From an uncultured Clostridia bacterium (GTDB lineage: Bacteria > Bacillota > Clostridia > Lachnospirales > Anaerotignaceae), in assembly GCA_944378105.1 (NCBI GenBank), contig CALWGC010000024.1:21026-85025 (forward strand): 64,000 nucleotides of DNA, given 5' to 3'. Both the position numbers and the translations under genes were made by a program. Within the stretch, counting starts at the first letter, position 1; each line of letters starts with the position of its first letter. This document shows positions 41,693 to 50,485 of the stretch, piece after piece. The notes under the pieces are model-generated. The model was not told where the DNA came from. It did no database searches and worked only from the letters and a program-made list of their open reading frames with translations.

Positions 41693-41743
41693 GTAGAATA
41701 ATTCTTATTTTCACTTGAAAACAATTCTCTTTTTATGTATGAT
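41693..41743 (+). promoter_or_regulatory. msrAB promoter with PerR-like box
   Basis: TTGAAA (41715-41720) and TATGAT (41738-41743) are 17 nt apart. Immediately upstream is GTAGAATAATTCTTA (41693-41707), matching 10 of 14 fixed PerR-consensus positions and sharing its right half, ATTCTTA, with the box at dfx. Confidence 0.5.
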
Positions 41744-41804
41744 AAAACTAACCGTGGGCTCGTCCCCAGAGAGGTTGATTCCATTTTCTAAGGAGGTATG
41801 TTTC

Positions 41805-43229
41805 ATGAAAAAACCCATTTCATTGGCACTGGTTTCTCTCTTGTTGTTTTCTCTCACCGCCTGTCAATCTTCGGCCCGTTCCTCCTCTGCTGTGGAGACG
41901 CCCAAAGAGACGGTGACCGACGACCGAAAGCAAAATGCCAACACCATCTATTTTGCCGGTGGTTGTTTTTGGGGCGTCGAAAAGTACATGGAAGCCATTC
42001 CCGGTGTCATCGACGTGGTCAGCGGCTATGCCAACGGCACTTGGGACAAGGAAGAACCGTTAACCTACAAAGACGTCTCCACCGGCCTCACCGGGTTTCG
42101 AGAAACGGTGGAGGTGGAATACGATCCAGAACAAGTCAGCCTGGATGCACTGCTGTTTTCCTTTTTCTATCTCATCGACCCCACCGTGGAAAACCGCCAG
42201 GGGCCCGACGTGGGCAGTGAATACCAAACCGGCGTCTATTACACCAACGAAGCAGACTGGGAAACCATTGCACGTATTGCAGCCATTGAAAAAGAGCGCT
42301 ACCCTGCCTTTTTGGTAGAATTAGAACCATTGGAAGTCTTTTATCGCGTCGAAGAGGAGCACCAGGACTATCTGGCCAAAAACCCCAACGGCTATTGCCA
42401 TATTGCCCCGGGGCAAATCAACTGGGTCAGCAAAATGCAGGTGGACCCGGCCAATTACCCCCGCCCGGACGACGAAACCATCCGCCAAATGTTAACCCAG
42501 GAACAATATGAAGTCACCCAACAAAATGCCACCGAACCGGCCTTTGCCAACAAATACTATGACTTTGACGAGCCGGGGATCTATGTGGATATCGTCTCCG
42601 GGGAGCCGCTGTTTTCCTCCCGGGATAAATACCAATGCACAAGCGGCTGGCCGGCCTTTTCCAAGGGCATCGATGTCAACACCTTCTTTTTCACCCTGGA
42701 TGATTCCCTGGACATGGAACGCATCGAAGTACGCAGCCGGTCGGCCAACTCCCACCTGGGCCACCTCTTCCAAAACGACCCCGAATCCCCCACCAGCCAG
42801 CGCTATTGCATCAACAGCGCCGCCCTGCGGTTCATTCCCTATGAAGAAATGGACGCCGCCGGCTATGGCAGCTTCAAAAACCTGGTGGAAGAAGACGCCT
42901 TTGCCGCTTCTTATCAGGTGATTACGCCCCAAGAAGCCAAACAATGGATGGACAACACAGAGGACGTTGTGGTGCTGGATGTGCGGGAGGCCTTTGAGTA
43001 TGACGAAGGACATATTCCCTCGGCCCTGTCTTTACCCATCTCCACCTTAAGCCCCACCAGCGCCCAAAAAGCCATCCCTTCCACCGACACGCCGGTATTG
43101 ATCTATTGCCGCAGCGGAAACCGCAGCAAAGTGGCCGCCCAGGCCTTAACAGAGCTGGGCTATACCAACGTCATGGAATTTGGCGGCATTGGGGATTGGC
43201 CCTATGATTTGATGACAGAAACCGATTAA
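41805..43229 (+). CDS. Lipoprotein fusion of MsrA, MsrB and a rhodanese domain
   Basis: 474 aa. The start MKKPISLALVSLLLFSLTAC is a lipoprotein signal with the lipobox cysteine at residue 20, so it is anchored outside the membrane. Residues ~50-200 are MsrA (YFAGGCFWGVEKYM, catalytic Cys; GSEYQTGVYYT). Residues ~245-365 are MsrB (YQCTSGWPAF, RSRSANSHLGHLF, QRYCINSAALRF with the catalytic Cys). Residues ~375-474 are rhodanese (DVVVLDVREAFEYDEGHIP, active loop YCRSGNRS). The rhodanese Cys could take part in recycling the Msr domains (inference). Start chosen for AAGGAGG, 8 nt spacing. Confidence 0.92.
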   Translation: MKKPISLALVSLLLFSLTACQSSARSSSAVETPKETVTDDRKQNANTIYFAGGCFWGVEKYMEAIPGVIDVVSGYANGTWDKEEPLTYKDVSTGLTGFRETVEVEYDPEQVSLDALLFSFFYLIDPTVENRQGPDVGSEYQTGVYYTNEADWETIARIAAIEKERYPAFLVELEPLEVFYRVEEEHQDYLAKNPNGYCHIAPGQINWVSKMQVDPANYPRPDDETIRQMLTQEQYEVTQQNATEPAFANKYYDFDEPGIYVDIVSGEPLFSSRDKYQCTSGWPAFSKGIDVNTFFFTLDDSLDMERIEVRSRSANSHLGHLFQNDPESPTSQRYCINSAALRFIPYEEMDAAGYGSFKNLVEEDAFAASYQVITPQEAKQWMDNTEDVVVLDVREAFEYDEGHIPSALSLPISTLSPTSAQKAIPSTDTPVLIYCRSGNRSKVAAQALTELGYTNVMEFGGIGDWPYDLMTETD

Positions 43230-43261
43230 CCAAAGAAAAAGCGCCGTAATTTGCTTCATCC

Positions 43262-43308
43262 AAAAAAAGACAGCCGAACTCCTTCCAACAGAAAGAAGTT
43301 CGGCTGTC
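43262..43308 (-). terminator. Terminator between msrAB and the NrdD-like gene
   Basis: GACAGCCGAACT (43269-43280) and AGTTCGGCTGTC (43297-43308) form a 12-bp stem. Seven T follow on the minus strand. Confidence 0.75.
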
Positions 43309-43396
43309 TGATTGTTGCCAAGGTTCTTTTCTTCCAAAGACTGCTCTCGTAGTTTTCGAGCAGAAATCAAAAAACCATCGCTTTGATGTTGACGGT

Positions 43397-43669
43397 TTAG
43401 CTTAGGCTATGTTTTACCCGGTCCCGTTCTTCTGCTTTTTTGGCATCGTTCCACCGTTCCGTGGTCCCCACCAAATAGCCTGTGATCCGGCGAATCCGTT
43501 CAAAGGGGCGAGCTTCCCCAAAATAATATTTCAAATCCACATAATCGCCATCCAGCGTCACTTCCATGGCCTTAATCTCTTTATGAGGATGCTGGGTATG
43601 GCCATAGGCCAAATAGGCATCGATTTCTGCCTGATCCAAGGTACCATTTGTCACTTTCACATCTACCAT
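43397..43669 (-). CDS. Small protein homologous to the C-terminal part of anaerobic ribonucleotide reductase (NrdD-like)
   Basis: 90 aa. The second half, ERIRRITGYLVGTTERWNDA then KKAEERDRVKH, matches the final segment of class III ribonucleotide reductase NrdD. However, it has no catalytic barrel, no glycyl-radical loop and no zinc-ribbon cysteines. Free-standing proteins like this occur in Clostridia under the misleading name of the whole enzyme. It may be a partner or regulator of NrdD; the function is unknown. GGGAGG is 8 nt before the ATG. Confidence 0.7.
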   Translation of the reverse strand: MVDVKVTNGTLDQAEIDAYLAYGHTQHPHKEIKAMEVTLDGDYVDLKYYFGEARPFERIRRITGYLVGTTERWNDAKKAEERDRVKHSLS

Positions 43670-43701
43670 ATTGGGTTCCTCCCATCTATCAAAAAAAGCA
43701 C

Positions 43702-43763
43702 TTTACAATCCATAGAAAAAAGAATATCATAAAATCAGAAAAAAATCTGTTGCAACTGCAACA
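43702..43763 (+). promoter_or_regulatory. Promoter and operator-like palindrome of the Crp/Fnr gene
   Basis: TTTACA (43702-43707) and TATCAT (43725-43730) are 17 nt apart. Downstream, TGTTGCAACTGCAACA (43748-43763) is an inverted repeat with 6-bp arms, 18 nt before the start codon, placed to block transcription if bound. Confidence 0.6.
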
Positions 43764-43781
43764 AAAAGAAAGGAAATCCCC

Positions 43782-44441
43782 ATGGACTTAACCAACTGCC
43801 CTTTGTTTGAAGACGTATCCCCAGAAGAAATTGACCAAATTCTGCATTGTTTTTGTTCCAACACCCGCCATCTGCAAGCGGGGGAATTACTCAATTGCAG
43901 CGACATCGTGGGAAAAATTGGCGTCTTGCTTGCCGGCGAAGCCAAAATCATCCGCATCGACTATGACGGCAGCCGCACCCTGATGGAAACCCTCACCCCC
44001 GGCAGCGTCTTTGGCGAGGCGCTGGCCTTTGCCAATAGCCCCCTGGACCAAATGTTTTTGGAATGTGTCAACAGCTGTGATTTGATCTTTTTTGCCTATA
44101 CCCATTTCACCAAACGCTGCGCCAATTCCTGCGAGCATCATAACATCCTGCTGCAAAACTTGTTTCGGCTTCTTTCCAAAAAAGTCCTTACCATGGCCAG
44201 CCGGGTGGAAGTCTTAAGTCATCGTTCCATTCGGGCCAAGCTCCTTTGTTTTTTCCGTATCACGGCGGCAGAGGCCAAAAGCACCCGCTTTACCCTGCCT
44301 TTTTCCATCACGGCCCTGGCCGAATACATTTGCGCCGACCGCAGCGCCATGATGCGGGAACTGAAAGCCATGAAAGAAGAAGGGCTGCTGCAAATGGACC
44401 GGCGGCAAGTGACGTTGCTTTCTGTCGGCGAAGAAGCATAG
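43782..44441 (+). CDS. Crp/Fnr-family transcriptional regulator
   Basis: 219 aa. The cyclic-nucleotide-binding-type beta barrel spans residues ~15-120 (GKIGVLLAGEAKIIRIDYDG, PGSVFGEALAFANSP). A dimer helix follows, then a C-terminal winged helix (FSITALAEYICADRSAMMRE, LKAMKEEGLLQMDRRQVTLL). Cysteines are scattered but not in an Fnr N-terminal cluster. The EALAFAN layout without the cAMP Arg-Ser pair suggests it does not bind cAMP. The palindrome at 43748 is a possible autoregulatory site. Confidence 0.88.
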   Translation: MDLTNCPLFEDVSPEEIDQILHCFCSNTRHLQAGELLNCSDIVGKIGVLLAGEAKIIRIDYDGSRTLMETLTPGSVFGEALAFANSPLDQMFLECVNSCDLIFFAYTHFTKRCANSCEHHNILLQNLFRLLSKKVLTMASRVEVLSHRSIRAKLLCFFRITAAEAKSTRFTLPFSITALAEYICADRSAMMRELKAMKEEGLLQMDRRQVTLLSVGEEA

Positions 44442-44447
44442 CCAAAC

Positions 44448-44540
44448 AAAAACACCAACGACTTTTTTTCCATTTCCAAGAAGAAAGGAACAAAAATCAT
44501 GGTTTCTTCTTGGAAACCGCGTTTCGTCGTTGGTGTTTTT
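44448..44540. repeat. Nested double inverted repeat (bidirectional terminator or cruciform)
   Basis: Outer arms of 15 nt are perfect complements (44448-44462 with 44526-44540). Inside, a second perfect 14-nt inverted repeat (44473-44486 with 44503-44516) forms its own hairpin. The outer arms begin with A5 and end with T5, so the structure ends both converging genes. It is longer than other terminators in the window and could be the trace of a small element. Confidence 0.75.
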
Positions 44541-45179
44541 TTAGACCAAAGGAAACTGGGTAAAATCACAAATGTATTGATCGGCTGCTTGCAAAATGGC
44601 CGCTTTGTCCTCGGCCACTGCCGCATCCTCCATGGCCACCACATAGGCCCCGGCGGCCTTGGCCGTTTGGATGCAATGAAGGCTATCTTCAAACACCGCC
44701 ACCTCTTCCACCGAAAGGCCCAGAAAACCGGCCACCTGTACAAAGATTTCCGGCTGCTGCTTGCTCTTGTTTAACTCTGTGCAAGTATACACCTCCGTAA
44801 AGCAATCCAAAAGCCCTAGCCTCTTCAGTGCCGGCAACAGATATCCTTTTTCCGAAGCCGTCAAAGCACAAAGGGCAATGCCTGCTTCCTTGGCTTTTTT
44901 GACATACTCCACGGCCCCAGCCTTGGCCTCCACATGCAAGGCGTAATCTTCTGCCACCATGGCAGAAATAGCATCAATCATTTCTTGTTCCGAAGCCTGA
45001 AGCCCAAGGCTTTGAAAATATAAGGCCGTTTCATGAAAGGTCATGGTTTTATAAAATTCCTCCACGCCCTCTGGCGGCGTAATCCCCTGGGAAAGTAAGT
45101 ACCGCCGGCCAATGGTTTTCCATACCGGCATGCTGTCCAATAACGTCCCATCCAGGTCAAAAATATATCCTTTTTTCAT
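44541..45179 (-). CDS. HAD-family hydrolase (beta-phosphoglucomutase-like)
   Basis: 212 aa. HAD motif I is YIFDLDGTLLDSMPVW (nucleophile and acid-base Asp), motif II is LCALTASEKG with Thr, motif III is the lysine in LNKSKQQPEIF, and motif IV is VAVFEDSLHCIQTAKAAG. A helical cap lies between motifs I and II as in the phosphoglucomutase/phosphatase subgroup. The substrate is unknown. It ends at the nested inverted repeat and follows the foldase-like gene by 3 nt. Confidence 0.88.
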   Translation of the reverse strand: MKKGYIFDLDGTLLDSMPVWKTIGRRYLLSQGITPPEGVEEFYKTMTFHETALYFQSLGLQASEQEMIDAISAMVAEDYALHVEAKAGAVEYVKKAKEAGIALCALTASEKGYLLPALKRLGLLDCFTEVYTCTELNKSKQQPEIFVQVAGFLGLSVEEVAVFEDSLHCIQTAKAAGAYVVAMEDAAVAEDKAAILQAADQYICDFTQFPLV

Positions 45180-45182
45180 GTG

Positions 45183-46181
45183 CTATTCGTTCTCCTTTGT
45201 ATCCTCCATCAGATGCATCTCTTCGGCGCTGATTTGTTGCCAGAGGGTCATGTTTTGCTCAATCACGGCATTTTGCTGCCATTTTTGCAGGTTTTCTTCA
45301 AAGACTTGATTTTGAAAGATCTGGGTAAATTCCTCCCGCAATGCCTGTGTCACTTCCTCCTGGGAGGCCTCTTCCACCTTTCCCACAGAAAGCACATAGT
45401 AATAGTCCCCTTCCAGCATGGGCTTGCTGACAAAGCCTTGCCCCACGCCGGAGAGCACCTTTTCTTCCTCTTCCAAGTCCTGTTCTTCCACTTCATACGG
45501 CACATCCACAGACAAAGAAGGATCTTCATTATAGGCCGCAAAGATTTCGGCAAAGGCCGCGCCGCTCTGCAAGGCGTCATAGGCCGCCGTGGCCGCTTCT
45601 TCTGTGGTGCATCCAATGGAATAGATCGTCAACTGCCGCATCTGGGCTTCTTTGCTATCTCGGTACGCCGTGGCATAGGCTTGAAATTCCGCCTCGCCAA
45701 TGGCGTAACTGCTGACCACCGCCTGTTTCACTTTCTGAAACAGCTGTTTTTCCACCATCACCGTATCCAGCGCCTCTTTCGTCTCTTCCGAAACCACATC
45801 GCCGGCCGCCTCATAGGCCTCCACAGCATCGTCGGCTTCTTCCTTGGCCTCCGCCTCTTCCTCTTCTGAAAGAGAAATACCCATCTCGTCGGCCTGCTGG
45901 GCCGTCACTTTCACGGCAATGAGGCTGTTAAGGGCGCTGTCTTTGGCCACATCCAGGGCGCTTCTGCCATCAAAGTCCGTCTCCCAAATGTCCTCGCCGC
46001 CCAACTCCTGAAAATTGCGGGCCGCTTCTTCCAAATACAGCACATACTCTTCCTCGCGAACTTCTTCGCCGTTGATACTCAAAAAGGGGGTCTCTTTCGG
46101 CTGTTGTTTTTGACAGCCGCAAAGGAGTCCAAAGAAAAGCAAACAAACAAGAATCCCCGGCCAAAACTTCTTTTTTTCCAT
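45183..46181 (-). CDS. Lipoprotein with SurA/PrsA-like peptidyl-prolyl isomerase fold
   Basis: 332 aa. The lipoprotein signal FWPGILVCLLFFGLLCGC has its lipobox cysteine near residue 23. The body is very acidic, with an N-terminal SurA-like chaperone region (LSINGEEVREEEYVLYLEEA) and a parvulin-like domain (MRQLTIYSIGCTTEEAATAA, GVGQGFVSKPMLEGDYYYVL). It probably helps fold exported proteins outside the membrane, as PrsA does. It sits between mfd and the HAD gene on one strand. AAGGAGG is 9 nt from ATG 46181. Confidence 0.78.
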   Translation of the reverse strand: MEKKKFWPGILVCLLFFGLLCGCQKQQPKETPFLSINGEEVREEEYVLYLEEAARNFQELGGEDIWETDFDGRSALDVAKDSALNSLIAVKVTAQQADEMGISLSEEEEAEAKEEADDAVEAYEAAGDVVSEETKEALDTVMVEKQLFQKVKQAVVSSYAIGEAEFQAYATAYRDSKEAQMRQLTIYSIGCTTEEAATAAYDALQSGAAFAEIFAAYNEDPSLSVDVPYEVEEQDLEEEEKVLSGVGQGFVSKPMLEGDYYYVLSVGKVEEASQEEVTQALREEFTQIFQNQVFEENLQKWQQNAVIEQNMTLWQQISAEEMHLMEDTKENE

Positions 46182-46203
46182 CCGAAAGCACCTCCTTTTT
46201 TCT

Positions 46204-49200
46204 TTATTTTGGATCCGCTAAATCATCCAATAGTATTCTAACATATTCCAACGGATCTGTACCATCTTTTTCACTCATTTTTATGGTAATAAACGGATGG
46301 GCCGCCACCGTAAACTGATAGCGCAGCGGCCGCTCATTGACGGTGGCTACAATGCGTTGGGGATCGATTTGGGCGTCTCCTTTAAAGGTTACCAAAATCT
46401 TTTCTTGTTTTTGCACAATGCTAAGCATTTGCAGTTTGTGGGCCTGGGCCTTTAACAGCACCACATCCAATAACGTCTGTACGCTTTTTGGCATGGTGCC
46501 ATATCGGTCTTCCAACTCCTCTGCCATGTCCTGATACTCTTCTTCCGTTTGGATTGCCGCAATTTTTTTATAAAGCTCCAACTTTTGTTCTTCGTTTTTG
46601 ATATAAAAAGACGGCAAATAGGCATTGACGTTGAGGTCCAGCATGGTTTCAAATTCCTGTTCCACCGTCTCGCCCTGCAATTTTTTCACCGCTTCATCCA
46701 ACAAGCGGCAGTACATTTCATATCCCACCGCATCCATGTGCCCATGCTGCTGGGCGCCCAATAAGTTACCGGCGCCACGGATTTCCAAATCCCGCATGGC
46801 CACTTTAAAGCCGGAGCCAAACTCCGTAAATTCCCGGATGGTTTGCAGTCGTTTTTCCGACACTTCGCCCAATACTTTATCCTTGCGGTAAAGCAAATAG
46901 GCATAGGCCACCCGGTTGCTGCGGCCCACACGGCCCCGCAGCTGATACAGCTGGCTTAAACCCATCCGGTCGGCGTCCTGGATAATCATGGTATTGACGT
47001 TTGCAATGTCCAACCCCGTTTCAATGATGGTGGTACATACCAATACGTCAATTTCCCCTTCGATAAAGTCTTTCATAATCCGTTCCAGTTCCCGCTCGGT
47101 CATCTGGCCATGGGCATAGGCCACCACCGCATCCGGCACCAGGTTTTGCACCCGCAGCGCCTCCTGGGAAATGGTATCCACCCGGTTATAAAGATAGTAC
47201 ACCTGGCCCCCGCGGGAAAGTTCCCGATCAACGGCATCCCGGATAAATTCTGGATCGCTTTCCATGACATAGGTCTGGACCGGGTGCCGCTGTCTGGGCG
47301 GTTCTTCCAAGACACTCATATCCCGAATTCCCGCCAGACTCATGTGTAACGTCCGGGGGATGGGTGTGGCCGTCAGGGTGAGCACATCTAAGTTTTCTTT
47401 CAACGTTTTCAGTTTTTCCTTGTGGGCCACCCCAAACCGCTGCTCTTCGTCCACAATCACCAACCCCAGGTCGTGGAATTTCACATCCTTGGACAGAAGC
47501 CGATGAGTGCCGATGACAATATCCACAAAGCCCTTGGAAAGCTCGTTTAAGGTTTCCTTTTGCTGTTTTGGCGTGCGAAACCGGCTTAATAACCCCACCT
47601 TCACCGGGTAATTTTGCATCCGCTCCACAAAGGTTTGATAATGCTGTTGGGCCAAAATGGTGGTGGGCACCAAATAGGCCACCTGTTTTCCATCCTGCAC
47701 CGCCTTAAAGGCCGCCCGGATGGCCACCTCCGTCTTGCCATAGCCCACATCGCCACAAATGAGCCGGTCCATCACCTTCTGGCTTTCCATGTCCTCTTTT
47801 ACATCTTGGATGGCCAACAGCTGGTCATCGGTTTCATCATAGGGGAACGTTTCTTCAAACTCCCGCTGCCACAAATTGTCTTTGGAAAAGGCAAACCCAA
47901 TGGCGGCCTGCCGCTTGGCATAAAGGGCAATCAAGTCTTCTGCCAAAATGGCCACGGCAGCCCGTACTTTGGCCTTGGCCTTGTTCCAATCCTGGCCGCC
48001 CAATTTGTTTAACTTCACCCGTTCGGCGCCGCCGCCAATATATTTTTGGATGGCGTCCAACTGATTGACCGGCACAAAGAGACTGCCGCCGTCGGCATAG
48101 CTGATCTTGATATAATCTTTTTTGACGCCGTCCACCACAATTTGTTCCAAGCCCCGGAACACACCAATGCCGTGGCTTTGGTGCACCACATAGTCGCCCA
48201 CCTTTAAATCCGTAAAGCTTTCCAATGTCTTGGTGTTTTTCCGCTTTGGTTTTCGGTTGCGGCCTGTTTTTTGGTCATAAATTTGGGCATCACTGTAAAG
48301 GGCAATTTTCAGCTGGGGATATTCAAACCCACGGCTTAATTGTCCTTTGATGACACAAATTTCTCCGCCCACCAGTTGCTTTTCTTCCGGACGCTCCACA
48401 TACACGGCCCGCAAGCCGCGCTCCTGTAACTCTGTGGCAATACGGCGCCCTTTGTTTTGGCTTGGCGTCACAATCAGCACCCGATAATTTTCTTTGCGCA
48501 GCGCTTCCAACTCTTCATAAAACAGCTGGGGCTGGTTTTGAAAGGCCGTTGTGCCTTTCACTTGAAAATGAACCATATCCTTGATGGGAAAATCGGGAAT
48601 GGATGTGGCAATGGTGCTGCAAAGCACTTGATGGTATCCTTCGGCTTGTTTCAAAATTTGTAAATAATCCCACAGAAGGCTGCCTTCTTTTTTCAGCAAA
48701 TAGCCTTTTTCCATTCTGTTTTTGATGCTTTCGCCAAACTGTTGGGCCACCCTTCCCATGGCTTCTTTGATGCGCAGCGGTTCACAGAAAAAGACAACGG
48801 TTTGGGCAGGCATATAGTCCAAAATGCTGACCGTCTGGGGATAAAAATAAGGCAAAAAGGCATCCACCGCCGACGAATGGCCCTCCGTCGCCAGTTTTTC
48901 CAAAGCCTCGCCCACCTTTTCTTTCATTTTTTCCACCTCTTCCACCCGGCCCTTCTTTTCCAAGGCCGCCACGGTACGGCGATATTCCTTTTCCATTTCC
49001 TCCAAGGTCTCTTGCAGCCGCTCTTTCGTATAGACCACTTCTGCCATGGGAAACAGTTCAATTTCTTTCACCCGCTCCATGGAGCGCTGGGAAAAGGCAT
49101 CCATGGTGCGGATGGTATCAATTTCCGTATCCCAAAGATCGATACGAAAGGCCGTCTCTTCCACCGGGGAAAACACGTCCAGTATGGAGCCGCGCAGGGC

Positions 49201-49716
49201 AAACTGGCCCTTGCCTTCCACCTGCTCTGTCCGCTGATACCCCATTTGTGTAAGCTTCCCGCAAAGATCGTCCAAATCCACCAGATCGCCTTCTTGAAGC
49301 CCCAGCAAAAACGGCAAAAAGTCCGCCTTTGGCATCCGCTTATCCATCATGGCCTGGGCCGACAGAACCACCACCGGCCGTTCTTGTTTCAGCATGGCCT
49401 GGATGACAGCGGCCCGGCTGCTATCGATTTCCCGGCTATGGACGTCGGTGGTATAAAAGAGAAAATCCCGCGCCGGATAATATAAAGCGCCAGGCTCAAA
49501 TAGCTCCAAATCGTCCCGCAATTCCTGGGCTTTTTTCTCGCTTTCTGCCACAATCAAAAGCGGCAGAGAAAGCCGCTGCCCCAGCACCGCCATCAGATGG
49601 GGCAGTTGCACATCGATGACGCCGGTGGCCAGCGCCGGTGTCTGATTTTGTTTGATTGCTTCTTCCAGTTCCACATAAGGCGCCAGAGAAGTCAGTGCCT
49701 CGGTCAGTGCTTTCAT
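46204..49716 (-). CDS. mfd: Transcription-repair coupling factor Mfd
   Basis: 1170 aa. It removes stalled RNA polymerase and recruits UvrA. In order it has the UvrB-like N-terminal module (LYYPARDFLFYTTDVHSREI), a CarD-like RNA polymerase-interaction domain (VGDYVVHQSHGIGVFRGLEQ), a RecG-like helicase with Walker A DVGYGKTEVAIRAAF, DEEQRF box, TATPIPRTL and QLRGRVGRSNRVAYAY, and the C-terminal TRCF domain. ATG at 49716 is chosen because an upstream in-frame GTG overlaps the ribosome site. It lies downstream of pth. Confidence 0.96.
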   Translation of the reverse strand: MKALTEALTSLAPYVELEEAIKQNQTPALATGVIDVQLPHLMAVLGQRLSLPLLIVAESEKKAQELRDDLELFEPGALYYPARDFLFYTTDVHSREIDSSRAAVIQAMLKQERPVVVLSAQAMMDKRMPKADFLPFLLGLQEGDLVDLDDLCGKLTQMGYQRTEQVEGKGQFALRGSILDVFSPVEETAFRIDLWDTEIDTIRTMDAFSQRSMERVKEIELFPMAEVVYTKERLQETLEEMEKEYRRTVAALEKKGRVEEVEKMKEKVGEALEKLATEGHSSAVDAFLPYFYPQTVSILDYMPAQTVVFFCEPLRIKEAMGRVAQQFGESIKNRMEKGYLLKKEGSLLWDYLQILKQAEGYHQVLCSTIATSIPDFPIKDMVHFQVKGTTAFQNQPQLFYEELEALRKENYRVLIVTPSQNKGRRIATELQERGLRAVYVERPEEKQLVGGEICVIKGQLSRGFEYPQLKIALYSDAQIYDQKTGRNRKPKRKNTKTLESFTDLKVGDYVVHQSHGIGVFRGLEQIVVDGVKKDYIKISYADGGSLFVPVNQLDAIQKYIGGGAERVKLNKLGGQDWNKAKAKVRAAVAILAEDLIALYAKRQAAIGFAFSKDNLWQREFEETFPYDETDDQLLAIQDVKEDMESQKVMDRLICGDVGYGKTEVAIRAAFKAVQDGKQVAYLVPTTILAQQHYQTFVERMQNYPVKVGLLSRFRTPKQQKETLNELSKGFVDIVIGTHRLLSKDVKFHDLGLVIVDEEQRFGVAHKEKLKTLKENLDVLTLTATPIPRTLHMSLAGIRDMSVLEEPPRQRHPVQTYVMESDPEFIRDAVDRELSRGGQVYYLYNRVDTISQEALRVQNLVPDAVVAYAHGQMTERELERIMKDFIEGEIDVLVCTTIIETGLDIANVNTMIIQDADRMGLSQLYQLRGRVGRSNRVAYAYLLYRKDKVLGEVSEKRLQTIREFTEFGSGFKVAMRDLEIRGAGNLLGAQQHGHMDAVGYEMYCRLLDEAVKKLQGETVEQEFETMLDLNVNAYLPSFYIKNEEQKLELYKKIAAIQTEEEYQDMAEELEDRYGTMPKSVQTLLDVVLLKAQAHKLQMLSIVQKQEKILVTFKGDAQIDPQRIVATVNERPLRYQFTVAAHPFITIKMSEKDGTDPLEYVRILLDDLADPK

Positions 49717-49729
49717 GGTTTTCTTCACC

Positions 49730-50341
49730 TCAATTTGTCTGTCCTTCGGGCGCCACAGAAGGCTCTTTTTTTGCCTTGACGGACGTATTGACTTGGTTCA
49801 TGGCCTTTGGAAGCCCTTCTCTCACCAGCAGATCCACGGCCTTGGCCGCAAGCCCAATGCCGTCTTGCACTTCTTTTTGTTCGTTGGCCGCAAAGCCGCT
49901 TAAGACATAATCGGCCAAATCCCATCCGGCAGGCTTCGCCCCTACGCCCACACGGATGCGCACAAATTGGTCGCTGCCCAAGTGGGCAATGATATTCTTC
50001 ATGCCGTTATGGCCGCCGGCGCTGCCTTTTTCCCGGATGCGCACCGCGCCCACCGGCAAACTGATGTCATCATAAATCACAATCAAATCTTCCATCGACA
50101 GTTTATAAAACTGCATAGCTTCTTTTACGCTCTCCCCGCTGAGGTTCATAAAGGTCTGGGGTTTCAAAAGCACCAGCTTTTCCCCCGCAACAATCCCGTT
50201 GCCTTCCAAGGCCCGATGCTTGATTTTATTCACCGGTATATGGTATGTCTCCCCCAATTGATCTATCACCTGAAACCCCATGTTATGCTTGGTTTGTTCA
50301 TATTTTTTTCCTGGGTTACCCAACCCACAAATCAGTTTCAT
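49730..50341 (-). CDS. pth: Peptidyl-tRNA hydrolase
   Basis: 203 aa. Pth frees tRNA from stalled peptidyl-tRNA. It shows the N-terminal LICGLGNPGKKYEQTKHNMG with the catalytic His, LLKPQTFMNLSGESV, YDDISLPVGAVRIREKGSAG and GGHNGMKNIIAHLG. ATG at 50341 is used; the frame is open further upstream but without a ribosome site. pth-mfd is a common order in Firmicutes, and only 13 nt separate them. Confidence 0.96.
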   Translation of the reverse strand: MKLICGLGNPGKKYEQTKHNMGFQVIDQLGETYHIPVNKIKHRALEGNGIVAGEKLVLLKPQTFMNLSGESVKEAMQFYKLSMEDLIVIYDDISLPVGAVRIREKGSAGGHNGMKNIIAHLGSDQFVRIRVGVGAKPAGWDLADYVLSGFAANEQKEVQDGIGLAAKAVDLLVREGLPKAMNQVNTSVKAKKEPSVAPEGQTN

Positions 50342-50414
50342 GGTACAATCTCCCTTCTGCCGGCGCAAACGGCAAAAAGCCGCCGGGCCAGTGCCAGGCA
50401 GCAACAAAATTCAT

Positions 50415-50450
50415 CATAAAAAGGGTGCCGAAATTCCTTTCGACACCCCT
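50415..50450 (-). terminator. Terminator of the D-lactate dehydrogenase gene
   Basis: A 13-bp stem with mismatches (50421-50433 with 50438-50450) is followed on the minus strand by TTTTTA. Confidence 0.7.
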
Positions 50451-50485
50451 ATCTTATTGCTTTTTCTTTCAAAAGTCAAGGCTCG

